Shown here in pieces: positions 1 to 11,675 of a stretch of 64,000 bases of DNA. The notes beneath the pieces were generated by a model, which saw only the letters and a list, made by a program, of their open reading frames with translations, did no database searches and was not told the DNA's origin. Both the position numbers and the translations under genes were made by a program. The stretch is taken from NCBI GenBank assembly GCA_036936605.1, contig JAUPFV010000001.1, positions 165,192,643 to 165,256,642 on the forward strand. Direction: 5' to 3'. The DNA is from Limnanthes douglasii subsp. nivea. Taxonomy: Eukaryota > Streptophyta > Magnoliopsida > Brassicales > Limnanthaceae. Position 1 is the first letter of the stretch, and each line of letters opens with the position of its first letter.

Positions 1-1988
1 GAGGGGCTTGCTAGCACATGGATCCATGGATACGACTCTGTATATGCTATGGTTGCCAATGAGTCTGCTAGCTCATTTTCTGCCCGGGGAATGTGCTCAT
101 AGACAACACCTTTAAACTTAAGCGCTTCATTTTTGAGGAGGAGTAAATATTTAACAAGCTGCTCCTTCTAAGCCTCAGATTGGCCTTGGGCATGGTGGAT
201 AATAAGTTGGGAGTCACTTAGTAGTTTGACCCTCTTAGCCCCACAAATGTAGGCTAACTTTAAACCAGCTATAGCTGCTTCATATTCGGACTCATTATTA
301 GATGCCCTGAAAGCAAAACAAATAGCCTGGTAAATTTTGTCTCCATACGGGGAAGTCAAACACACCCCTGCACCACACCCCATAGTGCTAGATCCACTAT
401 CTGTTCGGACAACCCATACCTTTTTATCTTTTATATCAGTAGTTTGCTCTGAATCCCTGTCGGAGTGAAATTCAACCAAAAAATCAGCCACAGCTTGGGC
501 CTTGACTGCTGTTCGGGGAGCAAAATCTATGTCGAAGTCCCCCAATTCTACTGACCACTTAGTCATCCTGCTTGAAATGTCTGCCTTTTGGAGGACATTC
601 TTCAGGGGAAAAGAAGTCCGGACGATGATAGGATGAGCCTGGAAATAAGGCCTCATCTTCCTGACAGCTATCACCAGGGCCAATGCTAACTTTTTGAGTT
701 TCAAGTAACGCTTTTCTGCATCTATCAAACTTTTACTGATGTAGTACACTGGATGGGGATGTCCATCGACCTCTCTTACCAATACAGCACTAATGGCACA
801 TCTTGAAACTGCCAAATATACGAAGAGCGTCTCCCCATCAACTGGCTTAAACAAAGTTTTGGGGGAGGACATGTGCTTTTTGATCTCATTGAAAGCCTCA
901 TCACACTGTGGAGTCCAATTGAATCCCTTTGCACCCTTCAAGGTTTGAAAGAAAGGGGCACATCTGTCCGAAGACCTTGAGATAAATCTGTTTAAGGCAG
1001 CTAATCTCCCTGTTAACCGCTGTACCTCTTTAATGTTTCGAGGAGGCTCCATTTGAAATAGGGCGTTAAGCTGGTCCGGGTCGGGTTGTATTCCATGCTC
1101 ACTTATAATATAGCCAAAAAACTTCCCAGACTTCACTACGAACACACACTTTTCTGGGTTTAATTTCAAATTCACTTTTACCAAGTTGGCAAAAGTTTCT
1201 TGGAGATCGGACAAGTGCAACTGCTCATCCACACTCTTCACCATCATGTCATCAATGTACACTTCCATATTTCTTCCAATTTGATCAGCAAATGCCTTGT
1301 TGACTAATCTCTGATAAGTAGCCCCAGCATTTTTAAAACCAAATGACATTACTTTGTAGCAATGAAGACCTCTGTCAGTGCCAAATGTGGTATGCTCTTG
1401 ATCCTTTGGATCTACTTGAATCTGATTGTATCCGGAGAAGGCATCCATAAAGGAAAGCAGCTTGTTCCTAGAGGTAGAGTCTACTAACTGATCAATCCGG
1501 GGAACTGGATACAAATCTTTTGGGCAAGCTCTATTGAGATCTGTGAAGTCAATGCACATGCGCCACTTGCCAATTTTCTTTTTTACCAGAACCGGATTGG
1601 CAGTCCACAAAGGATATTGAGATTCCTTGACGTGCCCCATCTTTGTGAGCCTGTCAACTTCTTGCACAATGACATCAGCCTTCTCTTTAGAAAAAGCTCT
1701 TCTTTTTTGAACCACTGGTGCTACGTCTTTCCGGACAGATAGGTGATGTGATATCACTTCTGATGGAACCCCAGTAACATCAGCATTGCACCAAGAAAAA
1801 ACGTGCTGATGGTTCTTCAAAAACTTTAACATTTCATCTTTCAAAATGGGTGACATCTTAGACCCTATCTTGACACTTTTTCCTTCTTCCAGACAGTGTG
1901 TTTCTACCTCTTCGGTCGGTATCAATACTCCAGGGGTCTCTCTGGGGTTATCAATTTCACCCTTACCCCCAGAAAGGCCCTCAAACTG
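1..1988 (-). pseudogene. Element A pol: RT, RNase H, start of second RNase H
   Basis: This encodes the replication enzymes of element A. From high to low coordinates one sees a linker, the RT domain with its catalytic motif YIDDM (about 1245-1262), the RNase H domain ending near the VADFLVEFH motif (about 470-500), and an archaeal-like second RNase H (DSGSS near 400, SNNESEYEA near 280-300). A TAG at 168-170 breaks the second RNase H; the same frame resumes beyond it (ADSLATIAY near 40-70) and leaves the window. The reading frame upstream is continuous with gag-pro across the TAG at 1989-1991. The RT domain itself is uninterrupted. Elements B and D have the homologous protein. Confidence 0.9.
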
Positions 1989-1991
1989 CTA
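1989..1991 (-). promoter_or_regulatory. TAG between gag-pro and pol of A, candidate readthrough site
   Basis: This in-frame TAG is followed on the coding strand by CAG TTT. The same stop with the same following codons separates gag-pro from pol in element B (41947-41949), and D has a TAG at the equivalent place. Plant viral readthrough sites of the UAG-CAR-YYA type are similar. Readthrough is an inference; splicing around the stop is the main alternative. Confidence 0.45.
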
Positions 1992-4376
1992 TTGTTCATT
2001 AATACAGACTGCCCCCAGCGTTCGAGGAGCCAGGGCAGTGGCATAACATTCTCTTGCAATCTTCTGGCTGCTCCGGACGACTCCAACCTGTCCCTGAACA
2101 GCATATTTCAAGCACTGGTGGACTGTTGAAGCCACTGCATGCATCCTAGAGAGCCAAGACCTCCCTAGAATAGCATTATAGCAAGTGGGACAATCCACCA
2201 CAATAAATAGTATTCTAACCATTTTCTTGAAAGGGCCCTTGCCCAATAGAACTTCTTCTTCAAACTCTCCGATCACATCTGCTGAGCTGCCTGTAAAGCC
2301 CACAATTGATCTGTCCGAACTCTGAATTACAGCTGGATTTTTCATTCTCTTGTCTGTAGCTAGGAAAAGGATATTGGCTGAGCTTCCAGTATCCACCAAA
2401 ATTCGTCTTATGTCGTTGCCCCCAATAGATGCTCCTATGACAACAACATCCTCATGAGGGCCAGCAATGTATCTTAAATCATCTTCATCGAAAACAATGA
2501 AGGGGAATGAGTTTGATGACTGATAGGAAGTCATGCCTCTTTCTAGCTGGGAGGCTAAAGTATGCACGTGCCTCTTCCTCGAAGAAGCAGTAGGAGCTGT
2601 CATAGTGTCCCCTCCGAAAATTGTAAGTGACTCAAAAAACTTAATGAGTCCGGAGACCGACCTAGAACATTCCTCAATTATACCCACTCTGTTTCGAGTT
2701 GGATCATGATCCAAGTAATCAGATTCCACATCAAACCTTTCAATTATAACCGTGGCTCCCTCCGGAGCAGCATTACTTGGACCAACCCGGTGAGTGTTGT
2801 CATGCCTGTTACCTCCTCTTCTTTTCACGTAAGCCCCCAGCTTTCCCCTCTCAATCAAGTTTTGAACTTCTTGTTTCAATGCTATGCAATCATCAGTGGT
2901 ATGACCAATATCGTTGTGATACTGGCAAAAAGAGTTATTACGATGCTCTCTGGGAGACTGCAGTGTAGGCGGTCTCCGACAATGCACCTCTTCCTTTGTT
3001 TTATCAAAAATAGTGGCCACACTTTCTTTCAACTCTGCGAACCACTCCGGTTGCACCCATGACCCTCTCTTGTTTCTGGATTGCTGACTTTGAACAGGAG
3101 CAGCTGGCTGAGACTGAGCTTTTGCCCTGCCATGCCCCTGTCCGGTCTCTCTTGCTTTATTTCCGGACTGATTCTGATTGGGATTTGGTGCCACTGGGGT
3201 AGACCTCACCTGCCTGTGCACCCTGGTTTTCTTTGTTTCATCAACGTTTATTTGTTTTTCAACCTGATTCAGCAACCCTCCCCATGTCATGGCTTTCTTT
3301 CTGGTCACTGAATCAGCTAGATTTCCTGGGTTCAAACCCTGTCTTAGGGATGCTATTGCTACCTATTCGAAGCAATCAGCCAACCCATTCTTGGTGTTCA
3401 CAAAACGGCTTATATATTCTTTCAAGGACTCATTTGGCTCCTGGGCAAAATGTATTATTGTGTCTCCATTGCCCTTTAGCTCTTTACTCCATACAAACTG
3501 CCTTCGAAAGGCTACCCAAAAAGTATCGAAATCTTTAATACAACCCTGAGGCAGGCTGTTGTACCATTTTAGAGCACTCCCCGTAAATGATTGGGAGAAT
3601 GCCCTACAAAGTAGTTTATCGTCGTCGTCAAAGTTCATCATGAAGTTTTTAAATTGCTCCAGATGGTTGTCCGGATCAGTACTGCCATCGTACTTCTCTA
3701 TTTTGGTGCTGTCAAACCTCTTGGGGAGGTTTCCGGACAGAATTTTAGAAGATAATGGAGATTGCCTCCAATTCCTTCCACGACTGAACACAGTACCCTC
3801 ATTGGGAGTTGCAAAGATACCTGGTTCATCGTGAAAAATGAAGGGATCCATCAGCATCCGGTCCACATGCCTCCGGCTATGAGATGATCCTTTACCAATA
3901 TGCCTCTTCATCTTTCCTTGTCTATCCTTTTTTCTTGAATATTTTTTAATCTGCTTTTTTTTCTTTCTAGTTCGACCCTCATCATTGCTAGAGGATAAGG
4001 ATTTTTCAACTCCCTCACTGTCCGAAGAGCTATTAGAAGATTCTGAGCTTGAGTCAGAACTCTCTACTGGCTTAGACCGGTGAGACTTTTTGGAACTGGC
4101 ATGAGTCGTTTTGGTGCTCACATGAGTCTTTGAAGACTCATGCTCTCTGGGGTTATCGGTGTGATGAGCAGCTGATGCTTTGGACTTTTCTTTCAGGCCT
4201 ATCTTAGCCTTTTCGGCCCTCAGAGCTTCTATTTCACCCTTTAGCCTATCACGCTCTTCGATAGTGTACTCATCGTTCTCTCCCACCACTTCGAGCAGAG
4301 CTGGTGGTACTTCTGGATTGTCCGGATTCATTCGGACAGATTTTCTTAGCTGGTTTTGAATGCTTAATTCAGGCAC
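1989..4376 (-). pseudogene. Element A gag-protease, one internal stop
   Basis: This encodes the capsid/nucleocapsid polyprotein and aspartic protease of element A. The first ATG is at 4331 (MNPDNPE, matching MNPEEG in element B); the frame is open to 4376 only through a GTG. The N-terminal part is rich in Ser, Lys and Arg. The gag domain lies at about 3700-3360 (DNHLEQFKNF, LKWYNSLPQ). A TAG at 3363-3365 interrupts it; element B has a serine codon at this point, so this is a nonsense mutation. A CCHC-like knuckle (CQYHNDIGHTTDDC) lies near 2880-2925 and the protease active site DTGSSANILF near 2370-2400. The frame ends at the TAG at 1989-1991, beyond which pol continues in the same frame. Confidence 0.88.
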
Positions 4377-4383
4377 CTTCTCC

Positions 4384-4401
4384 TCCTACTGTGGTCGCCA
4401 A
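4384..4401 (-). other. Primer binding site of element A
   Basis: Two bases inside the LTR the minus strand reads TTGGCGACCACAGTAGG. TTGGCG at this spot recurs in elements B and D, and D shares TTGGCGACCAC. The position fits a tRNA primer site for minus-strand DNA synthesis. The tRNA species was not determined. Confidence 0.6.
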
Positions 4402-4403
4402 TT

Positions 4404-4812
4404 TGGTGAAGATAATTACCGCCTGAGGGTAGGTTTGTAATTTGGTTAGTGTTTAACAGTAGTATGTGGGTGTTATGTATTTTGTGTAGAGAGTAGAGAG
4501 ATAATTAAGCTGGCTAGTAGCAGTTAATTCTCATTACCCACACTTAATGCAAGTGGTTGGGTATTTATACCCTGATGTTTGGGCCCTTATGGGCTTTCGG
4601 GTCATGTTTAATGGACCCAGGTCATGTTCAAAGACCCATGAGCTCTTAAGTAAGGGAGCAAGTAGCTTAGTCAAGAAGTGTTTAGGTTTTTTAGTACTTT
4701 TGTCATAGTTTGAACAGTCCTATAGTCTGAGTGTTCGAAGTGATTTGTCCGGTCCGGAGGCATTGGACCGAACTGTCCTTGTCCGGGGAGCATGCGGAAC
4801 TCGGACTCATCA
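4404..4812 (-). repeat. 5' LTR of element A
   Basis: The LTR starts with TG next to the primer site and probably ends in CA at 4811-4812, giving about 409 bp. A palindromic TATA-type motif (GTATTTATAC, 4561-4570) would place a promoter on the minus strand. The inner boundary is well supported by comparison with elements B and D. The outer boundary is inferred from the TCATCA ending, because no second LTR is in the window. Confidence 0.65.
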
Positions 4813-5499
4813 TTATTAATCCCCTAGAACGTGTGATTAGTGAAAAGCCGACACGTGGTAGACCAAACATCCATTTTTTTCTCACCATTGATCCTTTAAA
4901 AATCTACCTAATAATATCTCTGAGCTGCCTAGTCCTTGTTCTAGTCACCATCCACCTAGATTTTACCATTACTATTATTGTTTCATATTTATTATTTATC
5001 ACTATTTTAACCTTTAATTATTTACTAATTTACTAAGTTAGACCAAGTTAATAAATAAAATCCAATGATCAAACTCATTTAAGGAAAACATACTTACTCG
5101 ATCCAATACCCAAATCATTAAGCTTAAACCCTAATTTTGAACTGAGAAAACTAAAATCCCTAATGTGAGAACCCTAAAAACCAAAAGTCTACTTTCACCA
5201 TTCTATTTACACCGTCTCTATGATTCCACTCCTATGATTCTGCCTCTACGACTCTGTTTACACTGTCTCCATGTTTCTCTTAGTAACACGAGTCTGCATC
5301 TTTACACAAAATAAATTTCACGATGGCAGAATATTATTAGAAGATTATTGATAGTTTTGTTTTGGGTTATGATAGATTTTTTTTTTGTATATTTTAGGTA
5401 TGAATAAGGATGTTTTTACGAATTACCACTACGATGAGAAATTATCAAGTAAAAGAAAACCCAAGTAAAAAATAGTCAAAGTAACGACCATTGATTTTA
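4813..5499. other. AT-rich stretch without a recognised gene
   Basis: No coding region, repeat boundary or RNA gene could be supported here. Short ORFs on both strands look like chance frames. Confidence 0.5.
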
Positions 5500-8105
5500 T
5501 AAACCCCGATAATTTTTCTATCTTTGAACTATACATATCATCCGCGACCTTACAAAAGCAGGCATGGGAGGGTATTTTGTTTTTGCTTATTCATTGTCAG
5601 GTTCTAACAATTGTATTAGTCGAATAGAGACATATGCGGCCTGCTATGAGTTAACTAAAATAATGATAGGTTAGTCAATATATATTCAGACATAACTACA
5701 CCCTTAGAAGTTATCTCCCTTACAAAACTGAGAAATAAAATTACAATTCCTACTGCCAATGTTGAATGAAGTGAAAAGGATGACGATGATGGTTTAGTTG
5801 ATGAAACTGATGTTTTAATGGTTAATATTAATAAAAATGTATATGAGAGTGTAAAGGGTGATGTGGATGGTGTACATGTTGATGTCAATGCTAGTGTACC
5901 GGTTGACGTTCATGATGATGTACATGTTTATGTTAATGATGATGTAAAAGACAGTGTAAATGGTGATGAGGGTAATATACAAATTAATGTTAATGATGAA
6001 GTACAAGCTGATATTCTAGATGATGTACAAGTTAATGTTAAAGATATTATAGAGGCTGATGTTACTGATGATGTACAAATTGACATAAATATTACTAATG
6101 GTGTCCAATTTTACCCAAATGTAAATACTGAAGCAAATATTGACGGAATTGACGAGTCATTATTTTTCGATATTGACATGTTACAGTTTGATGTTATAAA
6201 ACCACCTCAAACAGATTAAACAGAACAGACTCAAGCAGCTTAGATGGAACAAATTCAATCAACTGATGGCGATCATAAAGATATTATGAGTGAAGATAAT
6301 ACTTATGATCCAGAGCCATATAACGATAGTGAGAGAAATATTGATGAATCAGATTCGAGCAAAGATATCAAGAGTGATATCAGTTCCAAAGAAGAGTAAG
6401 TTCGCAATAATAATCTAACAAGTGTTGAAGACTCAAACCGACGAATCTAGGAGAATAAAAGAAAGGAAATAAAAGTTGAAAAGTTTCAAGCCTCCAACAT
6501 AAATATGGTTCTTTGAGTTGGAGGTAGGGGTTGAGTTTACTACTTTGCAGTAGTTTAAAGAAAGCATTAGATAATATGGGATAAAACCAATATGAAATGT
6601 CAAAATATATAATAATGACAAACAACCATGAGATTCTAATGAGAAATCTGGGGTCGACGACTGTTATCAAATGTCAACAGTCTGCATTGAAAAGGGTGTA
6701 TGTGTGTTTGGATGCTTGTAAGAAAGGGTTTAGTTATGGTTGTACACTTGTTATAGTCTTGGATGAGTTCTTTTTAAACGGTCCATATGGAATATAATTA
6801 CTAGTTGTGGTTGCGATGGATGCTAATGAACAAATATATCCCTTGGCTTGGGCTATTGAAGAGTCTGAAAATAGATCAAGTTGCAAATGGTTTTTTCAAC
6901 TTATTGGAGAGGATTTTAACATACAAAATGCCAGAAGCTTTATTTAATTTTGGACAAGAGCAATGGTCATTTTCTAGCATCGTAGTATTTGTTCCCAAAT
7001 TCAGAACAAAAGTTTTCTCGGGAAAACAAGAACACAACCTGTTCTAAGTATACGCTAGTTCATCTTATGATCAATAATTTCATTATCAGATGAACAAAAT
7101 AAGGAGATGCAATCAAACTACTTATGCTTGATTAAGGTGGAAACCTCGCTCATAGTGGACAATAGAAGACTATGATGTTGAAATTAAATATTTAATGAAA
7201 GCAAGTAATCTAGCGGAAACATTTATTTCCGCTATCATAGATTACAGAACGAAAGAGGTGATTAGTTTATTGGAAGAAATTCAAGAGTAAACAGTTAACA
7301 TGATAGTTAAGAAGAATAAACAACTTGGCAAGTGAGATCAAAGGATTTTCCTGGTAATCCAAACAAAGCTCAACAAAATTATAAATATGGTAAGAAACTT
7401 TTATATTGAAGAAAGTAGTGGCTCAAAATACCAAGTTTGAGAGGGACCTAACCAGTTTTTGGTTGATCTGGATACGTGGGTGTGTGCGTGTAGAAACCGG
7501 AAGCTATCATAAATGCATTGTTGTCATGCTATTACAGTTATATTTATAATCGACTGTGATCTGATTGATTATGTGTCAACTTGTTTTCATGATGTAACCC
7601 AACATAGAATATATGCTCACACCATCAACTATATTAACGAGTATATATTATGGTCTTCAAACCCTTATGAACCTATCATAACTCCAAAGACTAAAATAGT
7701 GCGAGAGATGCATCAATCTGCGATAATAACAGATCCATATGAATGTGTCCAACCACCATCGACAATTTCAACAAGTAACACAAAACTGTCGAGGGTACAT
7801 AACACCACTAAATGCGGTAAGTGTAGGGAAGTTGGTCATAATTTTCATAAAGGTCCAAGAAACAATGCAAGAGCTCCAACTGTTATTTAAACAGATCCAA
7901 GCAATAATCCGTAAACCTCAAGCGTTAATCGAGCAGCTTCAAGCGATAATCCAGCAACTCCAAGAAACAATCCAACATCTCAAACATATACACTCATTAA
8001 TGAACCTGTACCAATTACTGAACCTCGAAGCAGCACACCAACAACTCCAAGCAACACCATCAAATCAAAGGTCAAATTTCAATATAATACTTGTAAGCCT
8101 TTGCT
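5500..8105 (+). pseudogene. Decayed Mutator-like transposase (MULE 1)
   Basis: This is the remnant of a MULE transposase. An acidic, Val/Asp/Asn-rich N-terminal region with degenerate repeats (DDVQVNV-type, about 5818-6220) continues through stops into another acidic stretch (to about 6390). The MULE core follows at 6597-6960: a GSTTVIK motif, YVCLDACKKGF, then FFLNGPYGI and AMDANEQIYPLAWAI, the region carrying the first catalytic Asp (about 6755). The other catalytic residues are not recognisable. A SWIM zinc finger (CAC followed by CCH, 7480-7530) and a final knuckle (CGKCREVGHN, about 7815-7850) complete the usual domain order. Multiple stops and frameshifts make it non-functional. Terminal inverted repeats were not identified. 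Confidence 0.85.
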
Positions 8106-9126
8106 AATTTAGTATTAAATTACGGTTTTTTTAAAATTGTTGTAAATAATTTAAGAATGATCTTTTTTATAATTGGTTAGAAGAGGCGGAGTAGGGAATC
8201 AAACTGTTATGCTTGATATAAGTGTGGTACATTATGTTTTAATGTTAGTTGAGATTGTGGATAGTTTTGCTTGTTTTTTTTATTGTAGAATATATTTGGT
8301 TTACTATGTTCATGGTTTACTGTATTTATGTTTAGAATTTGTGTTGTTAAGGTATTGTTGGTAATTAATAAGGCAGTGTTGGTTTACTCTATTTCTGATA
8401 AGTTATTATGTTTATCTTTCACTAACGTATTTTTTCTTTAGTTCTAGCTTTCAATTTTTATTAGTCATTTGTTTTTGTTGCCTAACAATTTTTCTTTATG
8501 TATTTTTGAGGTGGCCTGTTCAAATTATAATGATGGTGTCATATCTCACTATCTGGAATTATATAATATAAATAATGAATTGCTACTTCTTGATTCTTTA
8601 TGTCATTGTAGAGTTATTTGTATTCTGTTTTATATCAAGAGATCCACTTTGTCAACAGTAGTGCAAACAAATATATTTTTTCTAAATTACAGTAAATATT
8701 CTCCCCATTTTTAAGAATTAACATTTTATCGTGTTTTATATAACAACTTTATTTGTCGTCTTTTTTTCTCTTGCACGACATGTATGATTAGTTATCGTTG
8801 TTTATTGTAAAATCCTACTAGTAACTTTAATGTTATCGACGAGTATTTGGAATTTTGGTATAAAAGAACTACTACTACTAAATTATATAACTTTTTTTTG
8901 TTGCGATGGTAATTATGTCATGGTATTCTTGTGATACATAGAATAAAATGATTGCTTTAGTGTAATTTTAGGGTTAGGAAACTATATATATTACCATAAA
9001 TTCTTATCAGTTCTCATAGATCAACCAAAGTTGCATAATTTTCAGACATATATCAACGCATCGTATAGTGAGCTTTTGTATTTAGTTGAATATTTTTTTC
9101 TGGAAAAGTTATGTTTCAGATCTGTA
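8106..9126. other. AT-rich stretch without a recognised gene
   Basis: Nothing coding was recognised. The stretch separates MULE 1 from the first MITE and may contain the decayed 3' flank of MULE 1. Confidence 0.45.
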
Positions 9127-9135
9127 ATAAGTAAA

Positions 9136-10083
9136 GGGTGAAACTATTTCCTCCATAACATTTTTTTATTTCCTCCATATTTCAGAAAATACTCCATTTT
9201 GTTATTTCATCCATAAAAGAAATTATTAATTTACCCTTTCTTAAAATTTTATTCCAAAAACTCATATTTACCTCATTCTCAAACAATCACCAAAACACCA
9301 TATCTACCTTAATTTTTTTTTCCAGCAATCTTCTACCCATTATATTTACTTCTACCCATAAACTATAATTCTATCAATATAAATACACAACCATCAGTTT
9401 TTTAAACCGAGAGAAAAAGAGAGAAAAAAACATAGCCACCACTTTCGATTGAAGCAATATATTAAAGGTAAAAATATTTCCTACTTTTTTTAATCTATTG
9501 GATGGAAAGAGTTCCAGGAATTCAAGTGTACTCGGCATAATGAATTTTCAGTTCTCGGAGCTCTCTTGCTATGGATTTGTTTTTAAAAAACAATTCATGT
9601 ATATTGAATTCCAGGAAAATATTTTTGGTTTTTTTAGTATCGACTAATTTTATAAAACTTTGGATATCTGTTTTTGATTTGTTTATTTTTTTTAAAAACA
9701 ACTTTAACTGAAGTTTTATTCTAACTTTCTTATTTTTGTTTGTTTCTATTTTTACAAGATTAAGTTATCTTGTTGGTTGATTGGATGATGTTGTCAAGTG
9801 TTGAATCTTTGGTTTGGGTGTTTTCATTTTCTACTTTTCGACGATTAATTTTTAAGAAATTTGAGTTTTTTTATTTATTAAGGTTTAATTTTAGAAGTCA
9901 AATGATATATGTTGGATGTAATTTGACTGTGTTTGTTCGAATAAGGGTTGGATAGTGCATAGTGGCATCAAAATATAAATTAGAAAGTAAATTAAGGGAA
10001 AAAAAGTAAAAGCAAGTGTTTAGTATTTTTTTAAAGATGAAATTGAGTAAATAATAAATCTTATGGAGGAAATAACTTCAAAC
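9136..10083. mobile_element. MULE-type MITE, copy 1 (948 bp)
   Basis: Terminal inverted repeats begin GGGTGAAACTATTTCCTCC and, read inward on the other strand, GTTTGAAGTTATTTCCTCC. The flanks carry 9-bp direct repeats differing at one base (ATAAGTAAA at 9127-9135, ATAAATAAA at 10084-10092), the duplication size typical of Mutator-like elements. Inside lie a TATAAATA box (9378-9385), a 5'-leader-like segment and a donor-like AAAG/GTAAAA (about 9470), with no open frame of substance. Copy 2 is homologous, best so in the right third. Confidence 0.75.
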
Positions 10084-10092
10084 ATAAATAAA

Positions 10093-10612
10093 TAGACAAA
10101 ACTAAAAATGGTTGTGAGATAATGAGAGATCTAAATAGACAAGAGGAGACCAAAATAAATAGGAGGAGCTCAGAATATGAATCAAACTCTAAAAATTTGT
10201 AAACTTAATTAAGCTAGAAATAAGAAGATATCAGTATAAGAATCAAACTCTGAAATCTATTTGGTTCTTTGATAATGTTCACATGTTATCCTCTTCAGTA
10301 TTTATTAAAAACTGGGGTTTAGATGAACCTTACTGATTAGTTACCGAGTCATATGTTTTTTACTTTTAATGGGTTCCTTATTCTTGTTTCTATGGATGCA
10401 AACTGTGAAATGGGCTACTGGTTCTTAAATAGAACCATACTGAGTAGTTTTTGTAACGATTCTTATCTAGTAATATCTTTTATTAGTATAGTATAATTCG
10501 AAAGTATTAGTGGGCTTCAATATGTCACTCAATTACCATAATCTGAACCATGTGGTGAATCTTGATGCAATTAAAAGGGCGACTATACGAGATTGAATTA
10601 TTTGTGCTATGG
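10093..10612. other. Spacer between the two MITEs
   Basis: No gene or repeat was recognised between the two related elements. Confidence 0.45.
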
Positions 10613-10621
10613 ATTTACTAT

Positions 10622-11666
10622 GAGTGAAGTTATTTCCTCCATCAATTTTTTTATTTTTCCCATAAATAAATAAAAACCTCACTTTGTTATTTCCTTCATA
10701 AAGGAAATAACATATTTACACTTCTTTTTTTTATATCCCAAAACTTATTCATTCTCCAGCAATTCCATCGACTTCTACCACCATCTCAACTATCTCCCAC
10801 CCTATCTTAACTATCTCCCACCCTATTAACTTCTACACACCCAACCAGCCATATTAGCTTCTCACCATCAATCACCCATAAACCCTAATCCTAGCCTAGT
10901 CTAGCCACTATAAATATGGTCTCCTCTTCAGATTTCTCTTCAAATTTTGAAAAATAACAAACCCTAGCCACCTAATAGATTTCTCTTCTAATCTTGAAAA
11001 ACTATGACAGTTTTTCTCGAATTCGTCTAAGGTAGAAATCATTCGTTATTTAAAAAAAACAACAACACATAAAAATGCACCATTATATATTGAAACAAAC
11101 GAAATGCACTTAATTCCGAGACGACGTCTCAGAATTAAGTGCATTTTTTATATATAAAAACACATAATTTTAAGGTGCTGTCTCGGAACCAAGTGTTTTT
11201 TCTAGAAAAAAAGCAACCGATTCCTATCTGCTGTTTCAGAAATAGTTGTTTTCTGTTAAAACCTGCACAAATCGGGATTTTCAATTTTTTTGTTAACACA
11301 AATTTTTAAATTACTTGAATGTAAAACTAAAAAAACAAGATTAAATTACCTTGTTGGTTGATTAGGTGATGTTCTTCGGTGTTAAATATTTGGTTTGAGT
11401 GTCTTCCTCTTCCATGAGTAATCTTTAAGAAATTTGATTTTTTGTTTTGTTTTTAGAGTTTAATTTTAAAGGCTAAATCATATATGTTGGATTTAATTTG
11501 GCTTAATCATGTGTTTGTTGATATAAGGATTCTATAATGGTTAATGACATCAAGTTATAAATTAGAAGGTAAAATGAGGGCAAGATAGTAAAAGCAAGTG
11601 ATAAGTTTTTATTTTATTTTAAAACATGGAGGAAATAAAAAATATGATAGGGAAATAACTTCACCC
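10622..11666. mobile_element. MULE-type MITE, copy 2 (1045 bp)
   Basis: The left end reads GAGTGAAGTTATTTCCTCC; the right end, inverted, GGGTGAAGTTATTTCCC. The flanks carry a 9-bp near repeat (ATTTACTAT at 10613-10621, ATTTACCAA at 11667-11675). As in copy 1 there is a TATAAATA box (10909-10916), a leader containing AAACCCTAGCC, and a donor-like AAG/GTAGAA near 11031. The right third matches copy 1 (around TTGGTTGATT and ATATATGTTGGAT). It differs by carrying an extra hairpin at 11102-11146. No transposase is encoded. Confidence 0.72.
11102..11146. repeat. 21-bp hairpin inside MITE copy 2
   Basis: Two 21-base arms (11102-11122 and 11126-11146) are complementary except for one position that would be a G-U pair, with a 3-base loop. 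A third partial copy of the arm motif (GTGCTGTCTCGGAAC) lies near 11175. MITE copy 1 lacks the hairpin. Confidence 0.8.
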
Positions 11667-11675
11667 ATTTACCAA

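Larger units (their letters stand above)
1..4812 (-). mobile_element. Tat-lineage Ty3/gypsy retrotransposon A (5' portion)
   Basis: This is an LTR retrotransposon read on the minus strand, cut by the window edge inside pol. Read 5' to 3' on the minus strand it has an LTR (4812-4404), a primer binding site just inside it, gag, an aspartic protease, reverse transcriptase, RNase H and the beginning of a second RNase H. The order protease-RT-RNH and the extra RNase H identify the Tat lineage. The whole of gag-pro-pol lies in one frame, broken only by three TAG codons (3363-3365, 1989-1991, 168-170). Integrase, the antisense gene and the 3' LTR expected from elements B and D would lie left of the window, so target-site duplications cannot be checked. 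Confidence 0.93.

Noticed and set aside
3363..3365. TAG in gag of A as another readthrough site
   Set aside because: Element B has a serine codon at this position and the context is not shared, so it is a private nonsense mutation.
4813..4830. CCCCTAG next to the LTR of A, as if a polypurine tract of a second element sharing this LTR
   Set aside because: The match to the G-run tracts of B, D and E is short, it is not adjacent to the LTR end, and no gag-pol follows.
5655..6006. Minus-strand ORFs rich in Ile, Tyr and Thr
   Set aside because: They mirror the repetitive acidic N-terminus of MULE 1 and have no independent support.
7739..8107. Gln/Ile-rich 122-residue ORF
   Set aside because: Low-complexity shadow frame of the MULE 1 C-terminal tail; the neighbouring frame (NNPTSQTYT, PITEPRSSTPTTP) fits better.
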